Assembly (NCBI GenBank): GCA_046565785.1
Contig: JBKHXZ010000087.1
Location: 1 to 30,526 of the forward strand
DNA from: DATHWB01 sp046565785
GTDB lineage: Bacteria; Actinomycetota; Acidimicrobiia; Spongiisociales; ZC4RG35
Reading direction: 5' to 3'
DNA: 30,526 bases
Part shown: one piece after another, positions 7,816-15,249 of the stretch
Layout of the letters: each line of letters opens with the position of its first letter
Numbering within the stretch: the first letter of the stretch is position 1
The notes under the pieces: model-generated
Database searches by the model: none
The model's input: the letters and a program-made list of their open reading frames with translations, nothing else
What the model was told of the DNA's origin: nothing
Translations under genes and position numbers: made by a program

Positions 7816-8928
7816 TCAGCCCGGTTCCGAAACTCCGATCGACCGTTGCAACTCGGCGATGGATGCGCGCAGCAGACGTGACACGTGCATCTGTGAGACC
7901 CCGACACGTTCCGCGATTTCTCGTTGGCTGAGATCCTCGAAATAGCGGAGGCGCACGATCTCTCGTTCCCTCGGGCCTAGGGCGTCCATCGCCATGTCGA
8001 CCACCGCCCATCTCGCCGCCCGTTGCAGAGAGGGATCCTCGATACCTACCCGTTCGAGAAGCGTGGGAAAACCGTCCTCAGCTCCCAGATCCAAAGAGTC
8101 GAGGTCGAACATCTCGGCGGCCTTGCGGGCGCGGTGGATCTCATCCGGTGACCGCCCGGCGGCGCGGGCCAGTTCTTCGGGAGTGGGATGTCGACCCAAA
8201 CGTTGGCTGAGCTCGGCCTCGGTGGCCCGAAGTTCCAGCACCAGCTCCTGCAGCCCGCGAGGTGGACGGAGGGACCACCCCCGGTCACGCAGGTGCTTCT
8301 TGAACGTGCCCGACACGGTGCGGGAGACGAACCGCTCGAACGACCCCGCCGTCGGATCGAATCGGTGGGCCGCGCCGAGCAGGGCTTCCCGGCCCACCTG
8401 ATGGAGATCGTCGGATTCCACACCGGCGCGGCGATAGCGAGACCCCATCCGCCGGATCAGCGGGTCGTACCGCGCGACCAGTTCGTCTCCGGCACGCGGG
8501 TCCACCGCCAACCGCTCGACCAGGTCGGCGTCTTCGGCCAGTTCCAGCTCCCAACCGGCGGTCGGAATCGCAACCTCGTACCAGACGAGCACGTTCCCGT
8601 CCTGGGACGCCATTCCCCACGCGCTCGATCGTTCGTCGAGCACCTCCTTGGTGAACGCGGGCGGAACTTCGACCGGGTCCGAGGACGGGAATGCAACTTC
8701 GACGTGAACCGCCCCAGGTGGACGATCGGCGGAGACCTCGATCACGTCGGATGGCGCGAACTCCATGCTGGTGGCCGCCCACACGACGACTTCCGATCCG
8801 ATGACCTCGAGATCGACCGCTGAGGGACCGGCGAGACCGAACACGACCGCCAGCCACTCACGAAGTTCGGTTGCTGCTCCCGGAACAGGGTCCAGCGCCG
8901 TTTCGTGCCATGTCCAGACCCGGTTCAT
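7816..8928 (-). CDS. SigB/SigF-type sigma factor fused to a degenerate RsbW-like anti-sigma domain
   Basis: The protein has 370 residues; group 3 sigma factors are usually about 250-280. Residues about 145-365 are a complete sigma factor: region 2 (LVARYDPLIRRMGSRYRRAG to the FERFVSRTVSGTFKKHLRDRGW segment), region 3 (TEAELSQRLGRHPTPEELA), and region 4 with helix-turn-helix LSQREIAERVGVSQMHVSRLL. Residues about 15-120 follow the strand/helix order of the RsbW/SpoIIAB-type HATPase domain, ending WGMASQDGNVLVWYEV like the usual WG...DGKVVWFEL. The ATP-binding features have decayed: the N-box is SEVVVWAATS with Trp50 instead of Asn, and the DxG and GxGL motifs are missing. It therefore probably cannot bind ATP and may act as built-in autoinhibition or a docking site. 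A Shine-Dalgarno (GGAG) precedes the ATG. Confidence 0.85.
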   Translation of the reverse strand: MNRVWTWHETALDPVPGAATELREWLAVVFGLAGPSAVDLEVIGSEVVVWAATSMEFAPSDVIEVSADRPPGAVHVEVAFPSSDPVEVPPAFTKEVLDERSSAWGMASQDGNVLVWYEVAIPTAGWELELAEDADLVERLAVDPRAGDELVARYDPLIRRMGSRYRRAGVESDDLHQVGREALLGAAHRFDPTAGSFERFVSRTVSGTFKKHLRDRGWSLRPPRGLQELVLELRATEAELSQRLGRHPTPEELARAAGRSPDEIHRARKAAEMFDLDSLDLGAEDGFPTLLERVGIEDPSLQRAARWAVVDMAMDALGPREREIVRLRYFEDLSQREIAERVGVSQMHVSRLLRASIAELQRSIGVSEPG

Positions 8929-9053
8929 CCGGCGCTCCGATCGCAGACCAGCACGAGGCTATCGATATCGACAGTGTTCCCGACGACCACGGAGTCCGCG
9001 CCTCGTCCGACGATCGAAGATGCCGTCTGTCCCCCGGCTCCGGGGACGGTTCA
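8929..9053. promoter_or_regulatory. Divergent promoter region with two short palindromes
   Basis: This 143-nt divergent gap separates the sigma factor gene from the ATP-grasp operon. It holds TCGATATCGA (8962-8971), a perfect 10-bp palindrome about 34 nt from the sigma factor start, and CCCCGG-CT-CCGGGG (9032-9045) just upstream of the -10 box of the ATP-grasp gene. Either could be an operator. No convincing SigF-type GTTT/GGGTA promoter is seen. Confidence 0.35.
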
Positions 9054-9059
9054 TATACT
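9054..9059 (+). promoter_or_regulatory. -10 box of the ATP-grasp operon
   Basis: TATACT lies 12 nt before the ATG at 9072, predicting a transcript leader of only a few nucleotides. This supports 9072 rather than any upstream in-frame codon as the start. No good -35 hexamer is present; its place is taken by the palindrome at 9032-9045. Confidence 0.5.
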
Positions 9060-9071
9060 GCGCACGGCTGC

Positions 9072-10505
9072 ATGGGGTTCTTCGACGACTATCGGCCACC
9101 CGGCTTCGACGAAGTCATCGAAGCGGGTCGCGCCCGCAGCCACTATCTCCCGCTGGTGGAACGTCTGGAATCGTTCGATGCGGTCGAACTCTCCGAACGG
9201 GTGGCACTCACCGAAGCCATCTTTCGTCGGCAAGGCATCACCTTCGCGGTCGGGGACCGCGAAGAAGGAACCGAACGCACCTGGCCACTGGACCTGGTTC
9301 CCCGCATCATCACCGCGGACGAGTGGCGTGACCTCGAATCCGGGCTGCGTCAGCGGGTCCACGCGCTGAACGACTTCCTCGACGACCTGTACGCCGGAGA
9401 ACAGCAGATCCTCGAAGACGGCATCGTGCCCCGGTGGCTCGTGGAGTCGTCGTCCGGGTACATGCCGGAGGTTCGGGGCATCACGGTGCCCCACGGTGCC
9501 CGCGCGGTGATCTCGGGCGTCGACCTGGTACGCGGCGACGATGGGGTGATGCGGGTGTTGGAAGACAACCTTCGTGTTCCTTCCGGCGTGTCGTACGTGG
9601 TGGAGAATCGGGTGGCGATGACCCGGGTCCTGCCGGTGGCCTTTTCTCGCTATCGGGTGCGTCCGGTCGGCCACTACGGAGCGTCGCTCCTGGCAGCGCT
9701 GCGATCGCTGTCACCGGCGGGGGTTGCCGATCCGACAGTGGTGGTCCTGACTCCCGGCATCTTCAATTCGGCTTACTTCGAACATGCCTTCCTGGCTCGG
9801 CAGATGGGTGTCGAGTTGGTGGAAGGTCGAGATCTCGTCGTGGTCGACCAGGCCGTCTACATGCGCACCACTCGTGGACTCGCCCGGGTCGATGTCGTCT
9901 ACCGGCGGGTGAGCGACGAGTTCTTGGATCCGGTGACGTTCCGTCCAGACTCGCTGCTGGGGGTTCCCGGGCTGATGGCCGCCGTTCGTGCGGGAAACGT
10001 GAGCCTCGCCAACGCGGTCGGCAACGGTGCGGCGGACGACAAGGCGATCTACCCGTTCGTTCCGGAAATGATCCGCTACTACCTGGGCGAAGAGCCGATC
10101 CTCCCCAACGTACGGACGTACCTGCCATGGGACGACGAACAGCGGGAGTGGATCCTGGCCAACCTGGACAAGCTGGTCGTCAAGCCCGTGGCCGAGGCCG
10201 GCGGATATGGGATCGTCATCGGACCGAAAGCCGACGACGCCACCCTCGCCAGGGTCGCCGCCGAGGTGACGGCCGACCCCCGGGCCTATATCGCCCAGGA
10301 CGTCGTCCAGTTGTCCACTCATCCCAGCTTCGTGTCCGGCGGCCTTGCGCCCCGCCACATCGACTTGCGACCGTTCATCCTCTCCTCGGACGGGATCGAG
10401 GTGCTCCCCGGCGGACTCACCCGGGTGGCCCTGCGTGAAGGATCCCTGATCGTGAACTCCTCCCAGGGCGGCGGATCCAAGGACACCTGGGTGCTGGTGG
10501 ACTGA
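9072..10505 (+). CDS. Circularly permuted ATP-grasp type 2 family protein
   Basis: The 477-residue protein matches the DUF404/DUF407 circularly permuted ATP-grasp family. Diagnostic segments are the GFFDDYRPPGFDE opening, RQGITFAVG, the DNLRVPSGVSYVVENR segment, DEFLDPVTFRPDSLLGVPGL, NAVGNGAADDKAIYPF, and the nucleotide-binding VKPVAEAGGYGIVIGP near 373-388. ATP-grasp enzymes form amide bonds through acyl-phosphates; comparative genomics (Iyer, Aravind and co-workers) predicts this family to be a peptide or amide ligase acting with alpha-E and transglutaminase-like partners. Both partners follow here with overlapping stop/start codons. The frame continues upstream to 8871, but the -10 box at 9054 and the conserved N-terminus support 9072. 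Confidence 0.88.
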   Translation: MGFFDDYRPPGFDEVIEAGRARSHYLPLVERLESFDAVELSERVALTEAIFRRQGITFAVGDREEGTERTWPLDLVPRIITADEWRDLESGLRQRVHALNDFLDDLYAGEQQILEDGIVPRWLVESSSGYMPEVRGITVPHGARAVISGVDLVRGDDGVMRVLEDNLRVPSGVSYVVENRVAMTRVLPVAFSRYRVRPVGHYGASLLAALRSLSPAGVADPTVVVLTPGIFNSAYFEHAFLARQMGVELVEGRDLVVVDQAVYMRTTRGLARVDVVYRRVSDEFLDPVTFRPDSLLGVPGLMAAVRAGNVSLANAVGNGAADDKAIYPFVPEMIRYYLGEEPILPNVRTYLPWDDEQREWILANLDKLVVKPVAEAGGYGIVIGPKADDATLARVAAEVTADPRAYIAQDVVQLSTHPSFVSGGLAPRHIDLRPFILSSDGIEVLPGGLTRVALREGSLIVNSSQGGGSKDTWVLVD

Positions 10506-11461
10506 TGCTGTCGCGTCACGCCGAAGACCTCTTCTGGATCGGACGGTACGTCGAACGCGCCGAGGACACCGCTCGTCTGCTCGACGTGACCCAGCAGTCG
10601 GTACTGGAAGCCGGCTCGGGCCGGACTCACGAGGAGATCTGGTGGGAGCTGCTGGAGGTGCTGTTCTTGGACGACACTTTCGACGAACTCCCCAGCCCCG
10701 ACCATGTCCGCCGCTTCCTCGTGTCCGATCCCTCGAACCCGTCCTCGATCGTGGCGGTGATCGGCCATGCTCGCGAGAACGCCCGGGCGGCGCGAGAGTG
10801 GGTGTCCGCCGAGTTCTGGGAGGCGATCAACGGGTTGTACCTCGAACTCCGAGACACCGATCTCGACGATGCCCTCGAAGGCACCCCCTACGACCTGATG
10901 CGTCGGGTGAAGACCGCCTGCCAGTCGCTCACCGGCATCGCCGACTCGTCCCTCCCCCGAACCGAGGGATATCGATTCCAGGTGCTCGGCGGGGCGGTGG
11001 AGCGTGCCCTCATCACGGCACGGGTCGTTTCGGTGTGGCAACGGCGTCTGGGAGGATTCTCCGGCACCGCGGCATTCCCCGAGTGGGTCAAGCTGTTGAA
11101 GTCGCTGTCCGGTTACGAGGCGTATCTACGCGAGTTCCGGGCAGCGATGCGACCCGACAAGGTGCTCGAGTTTCTCCTCCAGGCCGAGCATTTCCCTCGC
11201 AGCCTGCACTACTGCATGAACCTGGCCGAACAACAACTGCGGGCGATCTCGACCGACGACGTGGGTCGCGCCTCCCTGCGGTGGGCGGGGCGGCTCGCTG
11301 CCGAGCTGCGCTACGCCGAACCGAGCGAGTTCACCGCTGCCGACCTGACCGAGGCTCTCGCCCGGTTCGAGCGGGAACTCCTGGCGCTCCCGACAGTCAT
11401 CGAAACCGACTATTTCCGTCCCAGCGCCGACGCCTCCCTGCACAGTTACCGGACCTACTGA
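10505..11461 (+). CDS. Alpha-E domain-containing protein
   Basis: The 318-residue, all-helical protein begins MLSRHAEDLFWIGRYVERAEDTARLLDV, the conserved opening of the alpha-E (DUF403) family. Helices with LTGIADSSLPRTEGYRFQVLGGAVERA and YLREFRAAMRPDKVLEFLLQAEHFPRSLHYCM follow, also typical. Its ATG overlaps the ATP-grasp stop as TGATG, and its stop overlaps the transglutaminase start in the same way, so the three products are probably made in fixed proportion. Biochemical role is unknown; the constant partnership suggests that it is a substrate carrier, cofactor-binding or scaffold protein for the ATP-grasp ligase. Confidence 0.88.
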   Translation: MLSRHAEDLFWIGRYVERAEDTARLLDVTQQSVLEAGSGRTHEEIWWELLEVLFLDDTFDELPSPDHVRRFLVSDPSNPSSIVAVIGHARENARAAREWVSAEFWEAINGLYLELRDTDLDDALEGTPYDLMRRVKTACQSLTGIADSSLPRTEGYRFQVLGGAVERALITARVVSVWQRRLGGFSGTAAFPEWVKLLKSLSGYEAYLREFRAAMRPDKVLEFLLQAEHFPRSLHYCMNLAEQQLRAISTDDVGRASLRWAGRLAAELRYAEPSEFTAADLTEALARFERELLALPTVIETDYFRPSADASLHSYRTY

Positions 11462-12354
11462 TGCGCATCGAACTCCGGTACGTCACCCGGTTCGTCTATC
11501 CGACACCGGTGTGGGACTCGCACAACGCCCTCCGAGCGCGACCTGCCCAAGATCCCTACCAGCGGCTGATCCACTACTCGCTTCGTGTCACGCCTCCCAC
11601 ACGCGTCTTTACCTACGTCGACAGTTGGGGAACGTCGGTCGACGAGTTCTCGGTGGGCGATGAACATTCCGAGCTGATCGTCGATGCCCGGGCGTCGGTC
11701 GAAACCAGTCCCCGCCCTGAACCCGATCCGGGCATTCCCCTCGACGAGCTGAAAGATTCCGGGTTTCGGGAGTCACATTGGACGTTCCTCCGGCCCAGCC
11801 GGCATGTGATGTGGGCCGTGCCCATGGCTGAGACGGTGCGCGAGCTGTCATCGGGCGCCACCGGAGTACGGGATCTCGTCAAGACGATCGGCGGATTCGT
11901 CACGAACCGGTTGACCTATTCCCCCGGCACCACCGAGATCGGAACACCGATCACCGAGATCTGGGACCGACAGGTCGGGGTCTGTCAGGACTTCTCTCAC
12001 CTCACGATCGGGCTACTCCGCGCCGCCGGAGTTCCGACCCGCTACGTCTCGGGCTACCTGTACGCGGCGGACCCGGCGTCACGTCACCTCGACGATCGCG
12101 GAGAGGTCGTGGTGCAGACGCACGCCTGGGTGGAAGCCGCCGTCCCCGGTTTCGGTTGGTGGGCCATCGATCCGACCAACGACACTGCGGCAGGCGAACG
12201 CCACGTGACCATCGGCCGCGGCCGCGACTACGAGGACGTGATGCCGCTGCGTGGTGTCTATCACGGCGACGCCGAAGCCACCTTGGCCGCCGAAGTCACA
12301 ATGTCACAGACCGTCTTGTCCGAACGTCTGCCCGAGATCGCTCTCGACCAGTAG
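11461..12354 (+). CDS. Transglutaminase-like cysteine peptidase/amidotransferase
   Basis: The 297-residue protein has an N-terminal beta domain (MRIELRYVTRFVYPTPVWDSHNALRARP) typical of the bacterial transglutaminase N-terminal region. A papain-like core follows with a complete triad: Cys175 in VGVCQDFSHL, His221 in THAWVEAAVPG, and Asp237 in WAIDPTND. No signal peptide is visible, so it acts in the cytoplasm. Bacterial members are more often peptidases or amide-exchange enzymes than protein cross-linkers. As third gene of the ATP-grasp/alpha-E operon it may hydrolyse or trim the amide-linked product. Its stop lies 19 nt from the end of a convergent lipoprotein gene, with no terminator hairpin visible between. 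Confidence 0.88.
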   Translation: MRIELRYVTRFVYPTPVWDSHNALRARPAQDPYQRLIHYSLRVTPPTRVFTYVDSWGTSVDEFSVGDEHSELIVDARASVETSPRPEPDPGIPLDELKDSGFRESHWTFLRPSRHVMWAVPMAETVRELSSGATGVRDLVKTIGGFVTNRLTYSPGTTEIGTPITEIWDRQVGVCQDFSHLTIGLLRAAGVPTRYVSGYLYAADPASRHLDDRGEVVVQTHAWVEAAVPGFGWWAIDPTNDTAAGERHVTIGRGRDYEDVMPLRGVYHGDAEATLAAEVTMSQTVLSERLPEIALDQ

Positions 12355-12373
12355 CACCGTCATCGTCGGAGGT

Positions 12374-13366
12374 TCACCCCTCTGGCGTGCCGAACAGTCC
12401 CGCTCCGAGTGCCTCGGCGTCGGTGACCTCGGAGGGATCCGGAGCCGTGATGTCCACCGGCTGGTTCAGGTCGAGCAGATCGAAGGTGAGGACCATGCGC
12501 TGGAACTCATCGCCTTCCGGGCTGGCAAGGGCCGTGCTGTCGATGTCCATCACATACCGGATGACGAGTCCGTCGTCACTGATCCAGATCTCCATCGGCA
12601 GCTCCCCGTCCGGGAAGATCCCCTGTTCCTCGAACTCGGCGCGTTCTTCCGGCGTGGCATCCGCCAACAGAGCCGCCGTGTCGAACACCACCTGGTAGTG
12701 GGTGGTCTCCACCCCGTTGACCGTCTCCCGGCCGATCTCGGTCACGGTGGCGTCCGCCTCTTCGAGCTGGGAAAGAACGTCGGACGGGTTGGCAGGCTCG
12801 AAGAACGTGAATTCGGAGGCAAGGCCGGAGGCACCGTCGGCCGGACTGGCGATCCACGGGGTCTCGGCTCCGAGGAACGTCGTGAAAAAGGGGAACTTCA
12901 CGTACTCGACGCCGTCCACCACCCGGATCTCCATCTCGCCGAACATGTCGGCGAACTCCGGTGGGATCTCCTCCCCGGCCATGGCGCCCGCCTCGGCGAT
13001 CGCCGACAAGTCCATGAAGAACGACGAGTTACCACTCACGGTGTCGAACGCTCCACCAAAAGGCATGGTGATCGTGACCGAGGCTTCACCGGCGAGTCCG
13101 GTCACTTCGATCAGGCCTTCCATCCGTCCCGTCGTCACCTCCGAGCTCCGAACGAACGCCGCCCTGATGGCAGCCAGTTGTGGCGACACCGCCGCCTCCT
13201 GCACCGGTTCGGTGGTCGTGGTCGTCGTCGGAACAGTGGTTGTGGTGGGTGCGGTGGTGGTGGTCACTGGCGGAAGGAGGCTGGTCGTCGTCGTGTCGGC
13301 GGCACTGCCGCCACACGCCGCCAAAACCAGTCCGAACACCAGAACGAGCGTTGTACGTCGAGCCAT
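12374..13366 (-). CDS. LppX/LprAFG-like lipoprotein
   Basis: The 330-residue precursor has a signal peptide ending in lipobox LAAC, a Thr/Pro-rich linker made of TTTT blocks (about residues 24-53), then a single globular domain. The domain pattern fits the LppX/LprAFG/LolA-like lipid-carrier fold of actinobacteria: a VTTGRMEGLIEVTG opening, then GVEYVKFP, VNGVETTHYQVVFD and PMEIWISDDGLVIRYVMD strands. These lipoproteins shuttle lipids across the cell envelope. The ATG at 13366 has GGGGGA upstream; the open frame continuing further 5' is an artefact of the GC-rich sequence. It lies 86 nt after the methyltransferase gene on the same strand. The fold assignment is by pattern, with moderate confidence. 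Confidence 0.75.
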   Translation of the reverse strand: MARRTTLVLVFGLVLAACGGSAADTTTTSLLPPVTTTTAPTTTTVPTTTTTTEPVQEAAVSPQLAAIRAAFVRSSEVTTGRMEGLIEVTGLAGEASVTITMPFGGAFDTVSGNSSFFMDLSAIAEAGAMAGEEIPPEFADMFGEMEIRVVDGVEYVKFPFFTTFLGAETPWIASPADGASGLASEFTFFEPANPSDVLSQLEEADATVTEIGRETVNGVETTHYQVVFDTAALLADATPEERAEFEEQGIFPDGELPMEIWISDDGLVIRYVMDIDSTALASPEGDEFQRMVLTFDLLDLNQPVDITAPDPSEVTDAEALGAGLFGTPEG

Positions 13367-13452
13367 CGAAGTCCCCCAAGTCAACCGTGGCCGTGCACCT
13401 CGCATGGCCGCACCGATGCGATCGGCACCCCAGGCCGTTCGCTTGACCGATC

Positions 13453-14502
13453 CTAAGAGCGAACCTCGAAGAACGCACTGAACGGGTTGTCGATGTCGAG
13501 CCGACGGAACCGGGTGAATCCTGCACGGCGGCACAGGTCTTCGGCAGCGTCCGGCCCCCAGGCAGTCCCCAACCCAACCCCACCCTGGGCCAACGACTGG
13601 GTCATGCAGTACAGGAGACTCACCCCGTACAACAGCGCCACCCGCGGCTCGGTGTTGTCCTCCAGCTTCGATGCCACTGCCGGTTCCATCATCAGGAACA
13701 CGCCATCCGACGAGAGCGCTGAGCGGATGCGCTCCAACCCTGCCAGTGGATCTGCCAGGTCGTGGACCACGTCGAACGAGGTGATGAGATCGAACGGCGG
13801 GTCGATGGGTAGCTCGTCGACTCCCCGCTGTTCGAAGGTGACATTCCCCAACTTTGTGTTCGCGGCGCGCTCTCGCGCCTCGGTCACCGCCCGCGTGTCG
13901 ATGTCGTATCCGACGAAGGTGGAGTTGGGGTAGGCGGCGGCCATCGTGAGCACCGCGGTCCCCGCACCACATCCGATGTCGGCGACGCGAGCCCCCGACT
14001 CCAGCCGGGCGACGACATCGGGCATCGCCGGGAGCCAGCGCCGGGTGAGCAGGATGCGCATCCCCGGCGAGTTGGCTCGATCCACTGCCCGCACCATCCG
14101 ATCCGGGTAGGCCGACGGGGGAACGCCACCTCCCTCACGGACACAACGAGCGACGTCGTCGATGAACAGGGAGGCGGTGGGAAGCATGTCGAGCCAGCCG
14201 GTCATCGAATACGGGCTGGTGTCGTCGGCGATCACCGCTCCGCGCTCGGGAGGCAGCGTGAAGGTGCCGTCGGTCGGCTCGTACTCGAGCACGCCGGCGG
14301 TCGTGAGCTGGCCGAGGATCTCGGCGACATATCGCTCGTCGAAGCCGCCTGCCGCCACCTCACCCACTGTTCGCGGGTTTCCATCTGCCAGTTCACCGAG
14401 CACTCCGCTGCGATCGGCGACGGCGAGGGTGAACAGTGTGGCGGCGTCTGCTGCCATGTCCACGAACCGCTCCATGAACTCCCAGATGGCCGAACGATCC
14501 AT
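13453..14502 (-). CDS. SAM-dependent methyltransferase with N-terminal winged-helix domain
   Basis: The 349-residue protein has an N-terminal helical and winged-helix dimerisation domain (LFTLAVADRSGVLGELADGNPRTVGEVA, then VAEILGQLTTAGVLEYE). The Rossmann methyltransferase domain follows with motif I VADIGCGAGTAVL (about 173-185), YDID acidic residue, and FDLITSFDVVHDL as motif IV. This layout resembles mycobacterial Rv2258c-type small-molecule methyltransferases. The substrate is unknown. ATG 14502 is preferred over GTG 14511, because TAGCGT on the minus strand (14510-14515) would be a -10 box for a leaderless message beginning about there. The gene begins 21 nt after the sulfotransferase-like gene, so it may also be read as part of that operon. 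Confidence 0.85.
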   Translation of the reverse strand: MDRSAIWEFMERFVDMAADAATLFTLAVADRSGVLGELADGNPRTVGEVAAGGFDERYVAEILGQLTTAGVLEYEPTDGTFTLPPERGAVIADDTSPYSMTGWLDMLPTASLFIDDVARCVREGGGVPPSAYPDRMVRAVDRANSPGMRILLTRRWLPAMPDVVARLESGARVADIGCGAGTAVLTMAAAYPNSTFVGYDIDTRAVTEARERAANTKLGNVTFEQRGVDELPIDPPFDLITSFDVVHDLADPLAGLERIRSALSSDGVFLMMEPAVASKLEDNTEPRVALLYGVSLLYCMTQSLAQGGVGLGTAWGPDAAEDLCRRAGFTRFRRLDIDNPFSAFFEVRS

Positions 14503-14509
14503 CTGGACC

Positions 14510-14515
14510 ACGCTA
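14510..14515 (-). promoter_or_regulatory. Candidate leaderless -10 box for the methyltransferase gene
   Basis: TAGCGT on the minus strand is 7 nt before ATG 14502 in the 21-nt gap after the sulfotransferase-like gene. No Shine-Dalgarno is present. Confidence 0.3.
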
Positions 14516-14523
14516 CCGGCGCG

Positions 14524-15249
14524 TCAGGGCCGGAGGGCAACTGCCGCCAGTCTCCGGTAGTACGGCAGGCATTCCTCCAACAAAGGAACCAGATGGTCCG
14601 GCATCGGCCCGTCGTGGCGACGCGGCGGCCCGAAACCAGTCGAACGGTGCACCGATGCATACCAATGTTTCGCCCAGATGCCGTCCTCGGGCCGCGGACC
14701 GGCCTGCCATCGCAGCATGGCCGGATCGAAGCGGATTCCCAGGCGTTCGCACACCTGGCGAAGCACCGACGCCGGGTCGGTGAGAGTGAGTGTCGAGTCG
14801 ATGACGATCGGATCCTGTCCCCGGCTCAGAAGGTCGTCGTACAACGCCGCGTTCTGGGGATACCCCGTGTCGTGGGCGGTCGGCGTGTCTACGACCGCGG
14901 CATACGAGCGGAGCATGTCGTGGGGATCACGGGTGAGGATCAGGTTGACCGTGCGGTCCAGGAACCCGGTGTCGAGTTCCACCAGATGATGGGTCATCTG
15001 CTTGAAGAAGACGTACGCGGTCGGGTAGTCCCCGAAGATCACGTCCCGTACGACTGCCTCCCCGTCCTGCTCCATACTGGCCAACACCTCGTCGGCACCA
15101 GGGTGGTATCGATCGGCGGGAGTCACCCGCAGGTAGTGGGCGTAGAGCGGCTCGTCGACCACGGTGGTGTCCGACCGCTGTGCGAACGAATACATCAGCG
15201 CCGTCGAGATGGTGCGAGGACCGCTCCACATGCAGATGCGAACCGTCAC
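14524..15249 (-). CDS. Sulfotransferase-like P-loop protein
   Basis: The 241-residue protein starts ICMWSGPRTISTALMYSFAQ, where SGPRTISTALM occupies the position of the 5'-phosphosulfate (PSB) loop of sulfotransferases. LILTRDPHDMLRSYAA is the 3'-phosphate-binding RDP...S segment. A cytoplasmic sulfotransferase-type nucleotide-binding fold is therefore likely, though sulfo transfer is unproven. The ATG overlaps the end of the class IV aminotransferase gene by 4 nt (15246-15249), so the two are translationally coupled. From memory, plant branched-chain-aminotransferase-like proteins carry an equivalent P-loop domain fused to a class IV aminotransferase. This makes a physical or pathway link between the two products likely. 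Confidence 0.75.
   Translation of the reverse strand: MTVRICMWSGPRTISTALMYSFAQRSDTTVVDEPLYAHYLRVTPADRYHPGADEVLASMEQDGEAVVRDVIFGDYPTAYVFFKQMTHHLVELDTGFLDRTVNLILTRDPHDMLRSYAAVVDTPTAHDTGYPQNAALYDDLLSRGQDPIVIDSTLTLTDPASVLRQVCERLGIRFDPAMLRWQAGPRPEDGIWAKHWYASVHRSTGFGPPRRHDGPMPDHLVPLLEECLPYYRRLAAVALRP

Noticed and set aside
8871..9071. N-terminal extension of the ATP-grasp protein
   Set aside because: It would overlap the divergent sigma gene and its promoter, and the -10 box at 9054 lies inside it. The conserved family start is at 9072.
13196..13275. Possible CRISPR or tandem repeat array
   Set aside because: It is an imperfect coding triplet run in a Thr linker; there are no regular repeats and spacers.
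13367..13972. N-terminal extension of the LppX-like lipoprotein into the methyltransferase gene
   Set aside because: It would destroy the signal peptide and lipobox, and it lies antisense-free within the methyltransferase coding region. ATG 13366 has its own Shine-Dalgarno.
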